NCBI GenBank assembly: GCA_030613915.1
Contig: JAUWKY010000151.1
Location: 1 to 6,264 of the forward strand
DNA: 6,264 nt
DNA from: Syntrophobacterales bacterium
GTDB taxonomy: Bacteria > Desulfobacterota > Syntrophobacteria > BM002
Reading direction: 5' to 3'
Part shown: positions 1-6,264 of the stretch, one piece after another
Layout: every line of letters begins with the position of its first letter
How positions within the stretch are numbered: position 1 is the first letter of the stretch
Program-made: the position numbers and the translations under genes
The notes under the pieces: model-generated
What the model was told of the DNA's origin: nothing
Databases searched by the model: none
The model's input: the letters and a program-made list of their open reading frames with translations, nothing else

Positions 1-4
1 CCCC

Positions 5-64
5 CCAATGCTCATTTCATCAGAGCTTGGCTGCAAAGCACAGCTCTTAACCAATGTACTCATT
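5..64. repeat. Inverted repeat flanked by an imperfect direct repeat
   Basis: AGAGCT at 22-27 is the exact reverse complement of AGCTCT at 42-47, which could form a 6-bp stem with a 14-nt loop. The pair is bracketed by CCAATG-CTCATT at 5-16 and CCAATG-TA-CTCATT at 51-64. No T-tract follows the stem, so it is not a convincing intrinsic terminator. It may be the end of an upstream unit, an operator, or chance. Only the sequence symmetry is seen; any function is unassigned. Confidence 0.3.
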
Positions 65-72
65 AGTCTTAC

Positions 73-108
73 GGACAGAATGGGACAACATAGGACAAAA
101 AGGGACAA
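73..108. promoter_or_regulatory. Four GGACA boxes phased at 10 bp, upstream of the pilin gene
   Basis: GGACA occurs at 73-77, 83-87, 93-97 and 103-107. The last three extend to GGACAA, and the second and fourth to GGGACAA. The start-to-start distance is exactly 10 bp each time, about one helical turn, so the boxes would lie on one face of the DNA. On the other strand the core reads TGTCC, which recalls the tandem (C/G)TGTC sites described for PilR, the sigma-54 activator of type IV pilin genes. The array ends about 70 bp before the pilin start, a suitable place for an activator or repressor. The repeat is directly seen; the regulatory role and the PilR parallel are inference. Confidence 0.5.
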
Positions 109-122
109 TGATTGCCTTGGAT

Positions 123-151
123 TTGACCGTTCGATTTTTGAGTTGCTGAAC
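123..151 (+). promoter_or_regulatory. Weak candidate promoter for the pilin gene
   Basis: TTGACC at 123-128 resembles a sigma-70 -35 box, but no good -10 box lies 16-18 bp further on. As an alternative, TTGCT at 143-147 resembles the -12 element of a sigma-54 promoter. The matching -24 position (133-134) reads GA instead of GG, so that fit is also poor. Either would give a short leader before the ribosome binding site at 165-171. Neither is strong enough to choose between them. Confidence 0.2.
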
Positions 152-164
152 CATTCACAGAACG

Positions 165-171
165 AAAGGAG
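165..171 (+). promoter_or_regulatory. Ribosome binding site fixing the pilin start
   Basis: AAAGGAG sits 7 nt before the ATG at 179. The reading frame is open upstream to an ATG at position 8, but that ATG has no such site and would add 57 residues unlike any pilin leader. The site therefore supports the start at 179. Confidence 0.75.
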
Positions 172-178
172 AACGAAT

Positions 179-385
179 ATGTTAACTCTATACAACGCAG
201 GCCGAATTTTCCTGAACGCGTGCTTGAGACCACTTGCCAAACGGGAAGAGGGCGTGACCATCGTCGAGTACGCCATCATGCTGGCCCTCATCGCGATTGC
301 TGTGGCCCTCGCTGCCCCTAATGTGCAAACTGCGGTTATCGGCGTCTTTGGCCAAGCTGTCACGGCAATGGGTGCAATTCCCTAA
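179..385 (+). CDS. Flp-type (type IVb) prepilin
   Basis: This encodes a 68-residue small pilin subunit, expected to be cut by a TadV/prepilin peptidase and assembled by a Tad-type secretion machine into a surface pilus for adhesion. The leader is positively charged and ends KREEG (residues 21-25). Cleavage after Gly25 would leave a mature chain starting VTIVEY, with Glu30 at +5 and Tyr31 at +6, the signature of the Flp family. A hydrophobic helix follows (about residues 32-47, Ile/Ala/Leu rich). Length and layout are normal for the family. The start is set by AAAGGAG 7 nt upstream. No tad/cpa assembly genes are visible in the window. The last codons (GAIP, stop at 383-385) lie where an IS remnant begins, so the native C-terminus may have been altered. 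The family call is firm; whether the pilin is made and exported is not shown. Confidence 0.88.
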   Translation: MLTLYNAGRIFLNACLRPLAKREEGVTIVEYAIMLALIAIAVALAAPNVQTAVIGVFGQAVTAMGAIP

Positions 386-578
386 GCGTTTTCACCGATG
401 CCGCTCGAAGGTTCAAGAAGGTGGCTAACGCGCGGGCTGTCATCTGGAAGATGCTGCTGCTTGCGAGAAGAGATTTCGCCATTTAAAGGCCCCGCACTTG
501 ATGAAGAATGTCTACCAAGGAGCCCAGTATGTCGATGGCGTCTCTGTTAACAAACTCACCCAGGAGGAAGCCGCCTAA
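376..578 (+). pseudogene. 3' remnant of an IS transposase (mutator/IS256-like), frameshifted
   Basis: Two frames join into one transposase-like C-terminus of about 67 residues. From 376 to 464 one frame reads a basic stretch with AARRFKKV and then AVIWKMLLLA. From 465 to the TAA at 576-578 the next frame reads EKRFRHLKAPHL, then VYQG and QYVDGVSV, ending QEEAA. Restoring one missing base after position 464, in an Ala codon, fuses them smoothly. From memory, the pattern (hydrophobic WK-LL-AEKRFR, then L-AP-L, then a V-G--Y-DG ending) matches C-termini of IS256/mutator-type transposases, which are normally about 400 residues. The catalytic DDE part is absent, so this is a dead relic. Its first codons overlap the pilin end; the exact left border is uncertain. 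A related IS family cannot be excluded without a search. Confidence 0.6.
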
Positions 579-581
579 TAT

Positions 582-609
582 CCATTTACACACTTATTGC
601 CGGGACCTC
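582..609. repeat. Probable right terminal repeat of the degenerate IS element
   Basis: The sequence starts just after the transposase-remnant stop and reads CCATTTACACACTTATTG followed by CCGGGACCTC. Read from the outside in, the reverse strand is GAGGTCCCGG, then CAATAAGTGTGTAAATGG. The GTGTGTAAAT core is, as I recall it, common in IS256-family ends. The position a few bases after a transposase stop fits. No left end is present in the window for comparison, so the outer limit is approximate. GGGACC (602-607) can also pair with GGTCTT (612-617) as a weak 6-bp hairpin with wobble pairs; it lacks a T-tract. Confidence 0.4.
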
Positions 610-645
610 AGGGTCTTGTCTTCGGATGGAAGCTAAATCTCTACA

Positions 646-3600
646 ATGGTTAATCGATTCAGTATGGTTCAAGTAAAAAGGCTCGTACTACAACCGATAT
701 TGGTTAGCACTGGGTATCTTATTCTGTTCACTGCGCTAGACAAGGCTTCCAGTATGTTCGAGACATTCCCCAATATTGCATACTGGTACTTGCCGGCTGG
801 TCTGAGTCTCGCCCTGCTACTGGCTTATGGTCTACCCTATGCGTTTGTAGTTGCAGCTGCTCAAATCACCGTAGACCTTTGGATAGAGCCTCTAACCGCC
901 AGCCTCAGCCATGTCTTGTTATTTTCTTTAAGCGTCACAGCCGTATACCTGACCGCGGCAGCGATTCTTCGTAGGACCTTTTGTAAAGCCGAACTTCTGC
1001 TGGAATCCCGCCGAATTTTCGGACGGCTCCTGCTGGGCGGTGTACTTACGTCAATTGCTGTTTCCTTGACAGCGGCGGCGAACCTGGCAGTGGCCGGTCT
1101 GATTGGCTGGCACGATTTCCCTGCAGCTGCTCTTGACGGATCCATCGGAGCCGCGATTGGAATCCTCGCGGTGACACCGTTCCTAATTTTGCAAGGTGTG
1201 CCTTTCATCGAACGCCTTTTGCAGAGAGCAAGTAGGCCGAGGATAAAGCAGAAACATAGATCTTTCCTTCCAATTACCAAACCAGACATGGTGCAGGTCT
1301 TGCTGCTGTTGCCGATTATTTCAACGGCACTTTGGGTTATCTTCACTTTCCCGGGCATAGGAGACTTCCTGCGGTTCTGTCTCCTTTCTCTACCCCTTGT
1401 CTGGATTGCCTTGACGGTCGGCCTCGGGGGTGTGACCGCTGGTGTCCTTGCCCTAACTTGTGGCTCCATCGTAGTGCTTTGGAGTTTTGGCTTTGAATTA
1501 AATGAAATGACTGAGCTACAGGTTATCCTGCTCGTCTCTTCCCTAAATGGAATGCTGTTAGGATCCGCTGTTACAAAAGGTAGGCTGGTCGATCAGGCGA
1601 GACGCTATCGAGATACCGTTCTTAATTCTGTCAGTTTCGCAGCCGATCGGTTATTAGGCGTGGAAGATTGGGAAAAGGGTTTCAAGGAAGTGCTCAGACG
1701 ATTGGGGGAGGCAAGCAATGTTAGCCGGCTCTATTTTTTTGAAAGTCGCTTGGTGGAAGGTAGTTCGGGTTTCGATACTTGCTCGTATGAGTGGGCAGCT
1801 CCCCACTTATCTACCGACTCGCATCAACTCAAGTTGCTGAATCTCTTGCGAAGCAAGTACCTTACTGAACATGTTCAAAGTCTTTCTCAGGGAAAGACAT
1901 ATCACCATCGCACACAGGATCTTCCGGAAAAGGCCCGTACGATTTTCAGTGTCTTGGGCATCAGCTCGACGTTTGTTGTTCCTATCTTCGTAGAACAACA
2001 GTTGTGGGGATGCCTCGGGTTTGATCGAGTCGCCAGCGAGCCAGACTGGATGGATTCGGAAATCGATACTCTTAAGGCGGCGGCTCAAAGCCTGGGAACT
2101 CTGTTGGCTCGGGTGAAAATTGAGGCGCAGTTTCGACAACTCTCTGGGAACATTCGGGCGGTATTCTGGATGTCTTCGCCCGACGGCCTTCGCCGGACAT
2201 ATGTGAGTGCCGCGTATGAACAGATCTGGGGCCGCAGCCGCTTGGACGTTTTTAAACGACCGGAATCCTGGCTCGATGCCATTTATCATGAAGACGCCGT
2301 ACGAGTTAAATCGTCACTCACAAAACAGATAAGGGGAGAATTCGACGAGGAGTATCGAATCGTGCTTCCGGACAGATCAATTCGTTGGATACGCGATCGG
2401 GGCTCTCCGGTGCGAAATGAATCGGGAGAAATCTCCCAGATAGTTGGTCTGGCAGAAGATATTACAGGCCAGAAGCAGGTCGAAGAAAAGATCCAGAGCA
2501 CCACCCTTTTATTGGCAACGCTTATGGATAATCTGGAAAGCGGTATCCTGGTCGAAGATTCGTCGCGCCGGGTTCGGCACGTTAATGACGCCTTCTGCCA
2601 AATGTTTGAGGTCCCGGTTTCAAAGGACGCACTATTGGGTACCGATTCAAGGCTCCTATTTCCCAGGTCGCAGTCATTCGCAGAAGGGATCGAAGCAATC
2701 GTCAGCCGTGGTATCACCTCTACAGGTGAAGAAATCAACTTCAATGGTAAGTGTTTGATACGTAACTACGTCCCACTCTCAGTCAATAATCAAGATAATT
2801 ACTACTTCTGGCAGTATCAGAACATTACTGAACGTAAACTGGCAGAAGAACAAATCAAGGGCTCGCTAAAAGAAAAAGAGGTGCTCCTTAAGGAAATTCA
2901 TCACCGTGTCAAGAATAATCTGCAGATCATTACCAGTTTGCTGAGTCTGCAGTGCAGCCAGATTCAGAATGCTGAGGTCAAACAACTGTTTGCGGACAGT
3001 CAAAGTCGAGTGAGAGTCATGGCACTAGTTCATGAACAACTTTATCAGTCCCACGATCTAGCCAGTATCGATTTCTCCGTATATATCCGGAATCTCACTA
3101 ACTATCTGATCAGATCTTATCAAGGTAGATCCGACGCCGTCCGTGTAAAACTTGAAGTAGCCCCTGTTCCGATGAGTATCGACACGGCCATTACCTGCGG
3201 CTTGATTATCAGTGAACTGGTTTCCAATTGTATGAAATATGCTTTTCCCAATGAGCAGGGCGGTGAAGTCTCGATCTGTTTTCAGCAACAAAGTGATGGA
3301 AGTCTCACGCTCTCGGTCCGCGATAATGGCGTTGGCTTTCCAAAGGAGATCGACTTTCACAACACAGACTCTCTAGGCCTCAAGTTGGTCCGTAGCCTCA
3401 CTGAACAGTTGGGTGGAAGTATTCACTACCGTAATGATAATGGATCTGAAGTTCAGCTTCAGTTTGCACTAGCCTCAGATCATCAACGCGGAGAAGCGAG
3501 AAGCCACAAAACCCCAATTACTGCCAGCCGGGAAGAACGTAAAATACGAGCTTCTCACGAATCCTTACCCGGGTCATTACTGCAGCCGAAGTCAAACGGA

Positions 3601-3708
3601 CAAACAATTCCTAATGAGGCGGGTGACGGCAGCAAGGCGATTTCGGGCCAAGCTGACGGAGTTCAAAGCGTGGTTCCGTGCCTTCAGAGCGATTTCCGAG
3701 GGCATTAA
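646..3708 (+). CDS. Membrane sensor histidine kinase (MASE1-like, GAF, PAS, PAS, HisKA_2, HATPase)
   Basis: This 1020-residue inner-membrane kinase probably phosphorylates the regulator encoded next. Residues about 15-310 are a multi-helix membrane sensor resembling MASE1, with the family-like [13 protein letters not shown] near residues 47-59. A GAF-like domain follows (about 333-488), then a PAS_3/PAC unit (about 498-612, with [19 protein letters not shown] and [10 protein letters not shown]), a second PAS (about 617-730, ending NITERK) and a short charged linker. The dimerisation box [11 protein letters not shown] (750-760) is of the HisKA_2 type, with His753 the likely phosphoacceptor. 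ATP-binding boxes are complete: N box ISELVSN (Asn861), DNGVGF (Asp893, Gly895, Gly897) and SLGLKLV (909-915). The kinase fold should end near residue 942; the last 75 residues are unlike any domain I know. ATG 646 is the first start after an in-frame stop at 634-636, but it has no clear ribosome binding site. ATG 664 is an alternative. Confidence 0.9.
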   Translation: MVNRFSMVQVKRLVLQPILVSTGYLILFTALDKASSMFETFPNIAYWYLPAGLSLALLLAYGLPYAFVVAAAQITVDLWIEPLTASLSHVLLFSLSVTAVYLTAAAILRRTFCKAELLLESRRIFGRLLLGGVLTSIAVSLTAAANLAVAGLIGWHDFPAAALDGSIGAAIGILAVTPFLILQGVPFIERLLQRASRPRIKQKHRSFLPITKPDMVQVLLLLPIISTALWVIFTFPGIGDFLRFCLLSLPLVWIALTVGLGGVTAGVLALTCGSIVVLWSFGFELNEMTELQVILLVSSLNGMLLGSAVTKGRLVDQARRYRDTVLNSVSFAADRLLGVEDWEKGFKEVLRRLGEASNVSRLYFFESRLVEGSSGFDTCSYEWAAPHLSTDSHQLKLLNLLRSKYLTEHVQSLSQGKTYHHRTQDLPEKARTIFSVLGISSTFVVPIFVEQQLWGCLGFDRVASEPDWMDSEIDTLKAAAQSLGTLLARVKIEAQFRQLSGNIRAVFWMSSPDGLRRTYVSAAYEQIWGRSRLDVFKRPESWLDAIYHEDAVRVKSSLTKQIRGEFDEEYRIVLPDRSIRWIRDRGSPVRNESGEISQIVGLAEDITGQKQVEEKIQSTTLLLATLMDNLESGILVEDSSRRVRHVNDAFCQMFEVPVSKDALLGTDSRLLFPRSQSFAEGIEAIVSRGITSTGEEINFNGKCLIRNYVPLSVNNQDNYYFWQYQNITERKLAEEQIKGSLKEKEVLLKEIHHRVKNNLQIITSLLSLQCSQIQNAEVKQLFADSQSRVRVMALVHEQLYQSHDLASIDFSVYIRNLTNYLIRSYQGRSDAVRVKLEVAPVPMSIDTAITCGLIISELVSNCMKYAFPNEQGGEVSICFQQQSDGSLTLSVRDNGVGFPKEIDFHNTDSLGLKLVRSLTEQLGGSIHYRNDNGSEVQLQFALASDHQRGEARSHKTPITASREERKIRASHESLPGSLLQPKSNGQTIPNEAGDGSKAISGQADGVQSVVPCLQSDFRGH

Positions 3709-3760
3709 CGGTGCGGTTACTTCTGGGATAGAATTTTGGGTAAGGGGGCTTAAACTATGA
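3614..3760 (+). CDS. Possible 48-aa ORF overlapping the kinase 3' end, ending in an ATGA overlap
   Basis: In the +2 frame relative to position 1, the stretch 3473-3760 has no stop until TGA at 3758-3760, which overlaps the regulator ATG (3757-3759) as ATGA, the arrangement typical of translationally coupled genes. The only ATG in that frame is at 3614 and it lacks a clear ribosome binding site. The product is basic and looks helical ([18 protein letters not shown], then a hydrophilic end to GLKL). It recalls, weakly and from memory, the thumb segment of group II intron reverse transcriptases, so it could be a relic. It could also be the former end of the kinase after a frameshift, or chance. 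Function unknown. Confidence 0.22.
   Translation: MRRVTAARRFRAKLTEFKAWFRAFRAISEGINGAVTSGIEFWVRGLKL
3742..3748 (+). promoter_or_regulatory. Ribosome binding site of the regulator gene
   Basis: AAGGGGG lies 8 nt before the ATG at 3757, a near-match to AAGGAGG with suitable spacing. It sits in the 48-nt gap after the kinase stop, so the regulator can be translated on its own from a shared transcript. I see no terminator or promoter in that gap, which supports co-transcription. Confidence 0.6.
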
Positions 3761-5889
3761 ACAAGACACGGATCATGGTGGTTGAAGATGAGGCAATTGT
3801 CTCATTGGATCTACAGAACAGACTCCAGGCCTTAGGACACGAAGTGGTAGCTACCGCCACAAGCGGAGAAGCGGCGATTAAAAAGACAGAGGAGGTGAGT
3901 CCGGACCTTGTCTTGATGGATATTAATCTGGGAGGCAACATCGATGGTATTGAGGCGGCGAAAGAAATACACAAGCGCTTTCAAACACCGGTCATTTATC
4001 TAACAGCGTGCAACGATGAAAAGACGATACAGCGGCTAAAACTAACTGGACCGTTTGGATACATCATCAAACCCTTCGAAGAGCGAGAACTGCACGGTCA
4101 CATCGAAATCGCAATTCACAAGAATCACACGGAAAAGACTTTGAGAGAAAGTGAGGAACGTTACTCTCTTGCAACGAAGGGTGCTAATGACGGGCTGTGG
4201 GATTGGAATTTAGAAACAAACGAGATTTATTTTTCTTCCCGTTGGGAATCTCTTCTCGGTTATGCCCCTGGCGAAATCAGCCAAGATCCGAACGAATGGT
4301 TTAACCGAGTTCATCCCGGGGATCGCGAACGCGTCAATAAAGAAATCGCAAAATTTCTGGAAGGCAATAGCCATAACTTCCAAACTGAGTATCGAATTCT
4401 ACACAAGGAAGGAAACTATCGCTGGATGCTATCTCGTGGATTTGGAAGCCGGAACCCGAATGGGAAGGTTTCTCGAATAGCGGGGTCACAGACTGACATC
4501 ACAGAACGCAAGCTCTATGATCCCTTGACGGGCCTGCCGAATCGGGCTTTGTTCATGGACCGCCTCGAGCGGTTAATTGGCCCTGCAAGCCCCCAAAAGG
4601 ATTTCTCCTTTGCCGTTCTGGTTCTGAAGCTTGACGCCTTTCGCAGAGTCAATGAGAGCTTGGGATATTCCATTGGGGATAAGTTGCTTGCACAGTTGAT
4701 CCAGAGACTACAGAACTGCCTACACCAGCAAGATACCGTTGTCAGCCTTGGAGAGGATACATTTGCGGTTCTTCTGGAGAAAATCGATAGTGTCACGGAC
4801 GCGACTCATGTTGCCAACCGACTGCAGGAAGCACTGGGACATCCATTTCATGTCGAGAGCCATGAGGTTTACACGACTATCACGATTGGAGTCGCCTTGA
4901 GTGGGACGGGTTATAACCACCCGGATGACTTTCTCAGTGACGCACAGACCGCGATGTATCGAGCTCAAGACCTCGACAACGGCCGGTGTGAAGTTTTCGA
5001 TCCAGTAATGCGTGCTCAAGCTGTGGCGAGTTTGAACCTTGAGACCCGATTACAAAAGGCATTGGAACGAGAGGAGTTTTTGCTTCACTATCAACCGATT
5101 GTTGCTATCGAAGATGGGAGGTTGATGGGTTTTGAGGCCCTGGTGAGATGGCAGCCACAAGATGGCTCTATTATCCCGCCCAATGAATTCATTCCCCAAG
5201 CAGAAAAAACAGGACTCATCGTTTCGCTCGAAAGATGGGTTCTTTGGAAGGCCTGCAGCCAGCTGCGCACATGGCAGTTACTGGCCCCAGATTCCGAACT
5301 CACGATCAGCGTGAATTTTTCCCCGACACAATGGCATCAACCCGACCTGGTTCCAATGCTCCAGGAAACCTTGCTGCAGACCGGAGTTCACGGGCGAAAT
5401 CTGAAGCTGGAGATCACGGAGAGTACGTTCTTGAAGGACACAGAGACTCTAAGCCTTTCACTCAAGAAAATTCGGGATCTCCATATCCAACTACATATGG
5501 ACGACTTTGGAACTGGTTATTCCTCCTTGAGTTATCTGCGTCACTTTCCCATCGATGTATTGAAGATCGATCGCAGTTTTGTTAGGAGTCTGGAGGTCAA
5601 CTCTAGGGCAAAGCAGATTGTAAAGGCGATCACAAATCTTGGACAAAATCTTCAGATGAAAGTTACAGCAGAAGGAGTGGAGCACCCCGAACAGCTAAGA
5701 GAACTGCAATCACTCAAATGCGACTACGGGCAAGGATACCTCTTCTCCAGGCCCTTAGACAACGAAACAGCTGAAAGGCTGGTCTTGGGAGAATGCTTCT
5801 GGCAGAAGGCCTTTCAAGTAGGTCCGGCCCTCAGCGATAGTAAGGGCGAAGGAGAAGACCCGGGTGATCATGGCCTCCCCAATGGTTGA
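3757..5889 (+). CDS. Response regulator with REC, PAS, degenerate GGDEF and intact EAL (c-di-GMP phosphodiesterase)
   Basis: This 710-residue cytoplasmic regulator is likely controlled by the kinase just upstream and is expected to hydrolyse c-di-GMP to pGpG. REC (about 4-120) is complete: acidic pair Glu10/Asp11, phospho-acceptor Asp55 in LVLMDINLGG, Thr83 and Lys105 in IIKPF. A PAS_3/PAC unit spans about 133-252 and ends in DITERK. The GGDEF domain (about 253-415) keeps DPLTGLPNR (255-263), but the signature reads GEDTF (332-336), the metal-binding Asp of the LDLD strand is Lys291, and the I-site Arg is His323. Cyclase activity is therefore unlikely. The EAL domain (about 430-675) has EALVRW with Glu460, Asn520, Glu552 and Glu555 (EITES), DDFGTGYSSL with Asp582/Asp583, Lys603, Glu639 and Gln659 in GQGYLF, the full catalytic set. 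The last 35 residues are a variable tail whose 3' end overlaps the PilZ gene. Confidence 0.93.
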   Translation: MNKTRIMVVEDEAIVSLDLQNRLQALGHEVVATATSGEAAIKKTEEVSPDLVLMDINLGGNIDGIEAAKEIHKRFQTPVIYLTACNDEKTIQRLKLTGPFGYIIKPFEERELHGHIEIAIHKNHTEKTLRESEERYSLATKGANDGLWDWNLETNEIYFSSRWESLLGYAPGEISQDPNEWFNRVHPGDRERVNKEIAKFLEGNSHNFQTEYRILHKEGNYRWMLSRGFGSRNPNGKVSRIAGSQTDITERKLYDPLTGLPNRALFMDRLERLIGPASPQKDFSFAVLVLKLDAFRRVNESLGYSIGDKLLAQLIQRLQNCLHQQDTVVSLGEDTFAVLLEKIDSVTDATHVANRLQEALGHPFHVESHEVYTTITIGVALSGTGYNHPDDFLSDAQTAMYRAQDLDNGRCEVFDPVMRAQAVASLNLETRLQKALEREEFLLHYQPIVAIEDGRLMGFEALVRWQPQDGSIIPPNEFIPQAEKTGLIVSLERWVLWKACSQLRTWQLLAPDSELTISVNFSPTQWHQPDLVPMLQETLLQTGVHGRNLKLEITESTFLKDTETLSLSLKKIRDLHIQLHMDDFGTGYSSLSYLRHFPIDVLKIDRSFVRSLEVNSRAKQIVKAITNLGQNLQMKVTAEGVEHPEQLRELQSLKCDYGQGYLFSRPLDNETAERLVLGECFWQKAFQVGPALSDSKGEGEDPGDHGLPNG
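5849..5854 (+). promoter_or_regulatory. Ribosome binding site of the PilZ gene, inside the regulator 3' end
   Basis: AAGGAG lies 15 nt before ATG 5870 but only 9 nt before an in-frame GTG at 5864-5866. The spacing therefore favours GTG as the true start, adding two residues, although ATG 5870 or ATG 5882 remain possible. Confidence 0.5.
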
Positions 5890-6264
5890 AGGAAAGACTA
5901 TAAGAGGAGTCACTCGTCTCATCTCTGTGAGCCAGAATATTGTGAAAATGCACCACACAAGACTCCTGGAGTCCTTAGAGAGAAGATCGGTAAAGCGGTT
6001 TGATGTAGAACTCAAAGGGATGGTCTTTTCTAAAACTGGAGGACGAACCGTTGTACGGAAAGTGTTGTCTAGAAACATCAGTGGTTGGGGCGCTTATCTC
6101 CTGACAGATAAGTGTCCCCGAACCGGTGACCGCATGGAAGTTTATCTATCCCAACCTTCTGAAATCAAGCTACCGAAAATCTCTTTTGGGGCAGTTGGGA
6201 GGATCCTGCGAGTGGAGCAATTATCGGAGAAGGAATGGGGATTTGCAGTCAAGTTCGAGGAGGT
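5870..6264 (+). CDS. PilZ-domain c-di-GMP-binding protein, 3' end beyond window
   Basis: The visible 131 codons stay open to the window edge. Residues about 38-131 form a PilZ domain. The c-di-GMP arginine motif RxxxR is at Arg39 to Arg43 (RRSVKRF) and the [DN]xSxxG motif is NISGWG at 69-74. Strand-like segments follow, including GRILRVE (110-116) and WGFAVKFEE (123-131), typical of the end of the barrel, so only a short C-terminus should be missing unless another domain follows. The protein probably binds c-di-GMP in the cytoplasm and passes the signal to a partner not seen here. The gene overlaps the regulator by 20 nt (24-26 nt if it starts at GTG 5864), which points to one transcript and coupled translation. 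The first 37 residues match no domain I recognise. Confidence 0.85.
   Translation, partial: MASPMVEGKTIRGVTRLISVSQNIVKMHHTRLLESLERRSVKRFDVELKGMVFSKTGGRTVVRKVLSRNISGWGAYLLTDKCPRTGDRMEVYLSQPSEIKLPKISFGAVGRILRVEQLSEKEWGFAVKFEE

Noticed and set aside
8..178. N-terminal extension of the pilin frame from ATG 8
   Set aside because: The good ribosome binding site is just before ATG 179. The 57 extra residues would place non-leader sequence ahead of a normal Flp leader and would run through the phased GGACA array.
501..578. Free-standing 25-codon ORF beginning at ATG 501
   Set aside because: It is the end of the transposase remnant (the APHLM...QEEAA part), and it has no suitably spaced ribosome site.
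602..617. Intrinsic terminator between the IS relic and the kinase
   Set aside because: The GGGACC/GGTCTT stem is short, uses wobble pairs and lacks a following T-tract.
529..636. 35-codon ORF with AAGGAG upstream as a real small gene
   Set aside because: It crosses the transposase remnant and terminal repeat in another frame and has no recognisable protein character. Kept only as a possible translation feeder in the findings.
386..645. c-di-GMP riboswitch in the leader of the kinase gene
   Set aside because: I could not find the conserved core of a GEMM-type riboswitch. The stretch is better explained as IS remnant.
861..1469. Long minus-strand open frame opposite the kinase membrane region
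   Set aside because: It is a shadow of the membrane-coding frame, rich in Arg and Ser with no domain signal. The + strand protein has clear family structure.
1807..2744. Minus-strand open frames opposite the GAF and PAS region
   Set aside because: They show no motifs or ribosome sites, and the + strand frame is continuous with recognisable PAS/PAC signatures.
5755..6078. Minus-strand open frame across the regulator and PilZ junction
   Set aside because: The + strand has the EAL end (through GQGYLF) and PilZ motifs RRSVKR and NISGWG here. The reverse product has no recognisable features.

Overview
The window carries a cyclic-di-GMP signalling cassette behind a small type IVb (Flp) pilin gene. 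The base composition is moderate (about half G+C by eye). The big multidomain sensor proteins suit a free-living Gram-negative environmental bacterium. Nitrospira or a similar deep-branching lineage is my guess from style only; nothing here fixes the taxon.

Layout, all recognised genes on the + strand. (1) Positions 1-178 hold no gene but a structured leader: a hairpin-like inverted repeat and four GGACA blocks spaced exactly 10 bp apart. (2) 179-385 encodes a 68-aa Flp-type prepilin. (3) 376-578 is the frameshifted 3' tail of an insertion-sequence transposase (mutator/IS256-like by eye), followed at about 582-609 by what looks like the right terminal repeat of that element. (4) 646-3708 encodes a 1020-aa membrane hybrid sensor kinase (MASE1-like, GAF, PAS, PAS, HisKA_2-type kinase). 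(5) 3757-5889 encodes a 710-aa response regulator with REC, PAS, a degenerate GGDEF and an intact EAL domain. (6) From about 5870 a PilZ-domain protein runs off the window end.

Proposed working order (inference): the membrane kinase senses a signal and phosphorylates the receiver domain of the neighbouring regulator. That regulator should mainly hydrolyse c-di-GMP, because its EAL residues are complete while its GGDEF site is damaged. The PilZ protein, whose gene overlaps the regulator gene, would read out the resulting c-di-GMP level. The pilin upstream may be a surface target or only a neighbour, since the IS remnant separates it from the cassette.

The points most worth a second look are the 10-bp-phased GGACA array before the pilin, the IS relic that abuts or enters the pilin 3' end, the poorly conserved 75-residue kinase tail lying over a second open frame that ends in an ATGA overlap with the regulator start, and the multiply altered GGDEF site.
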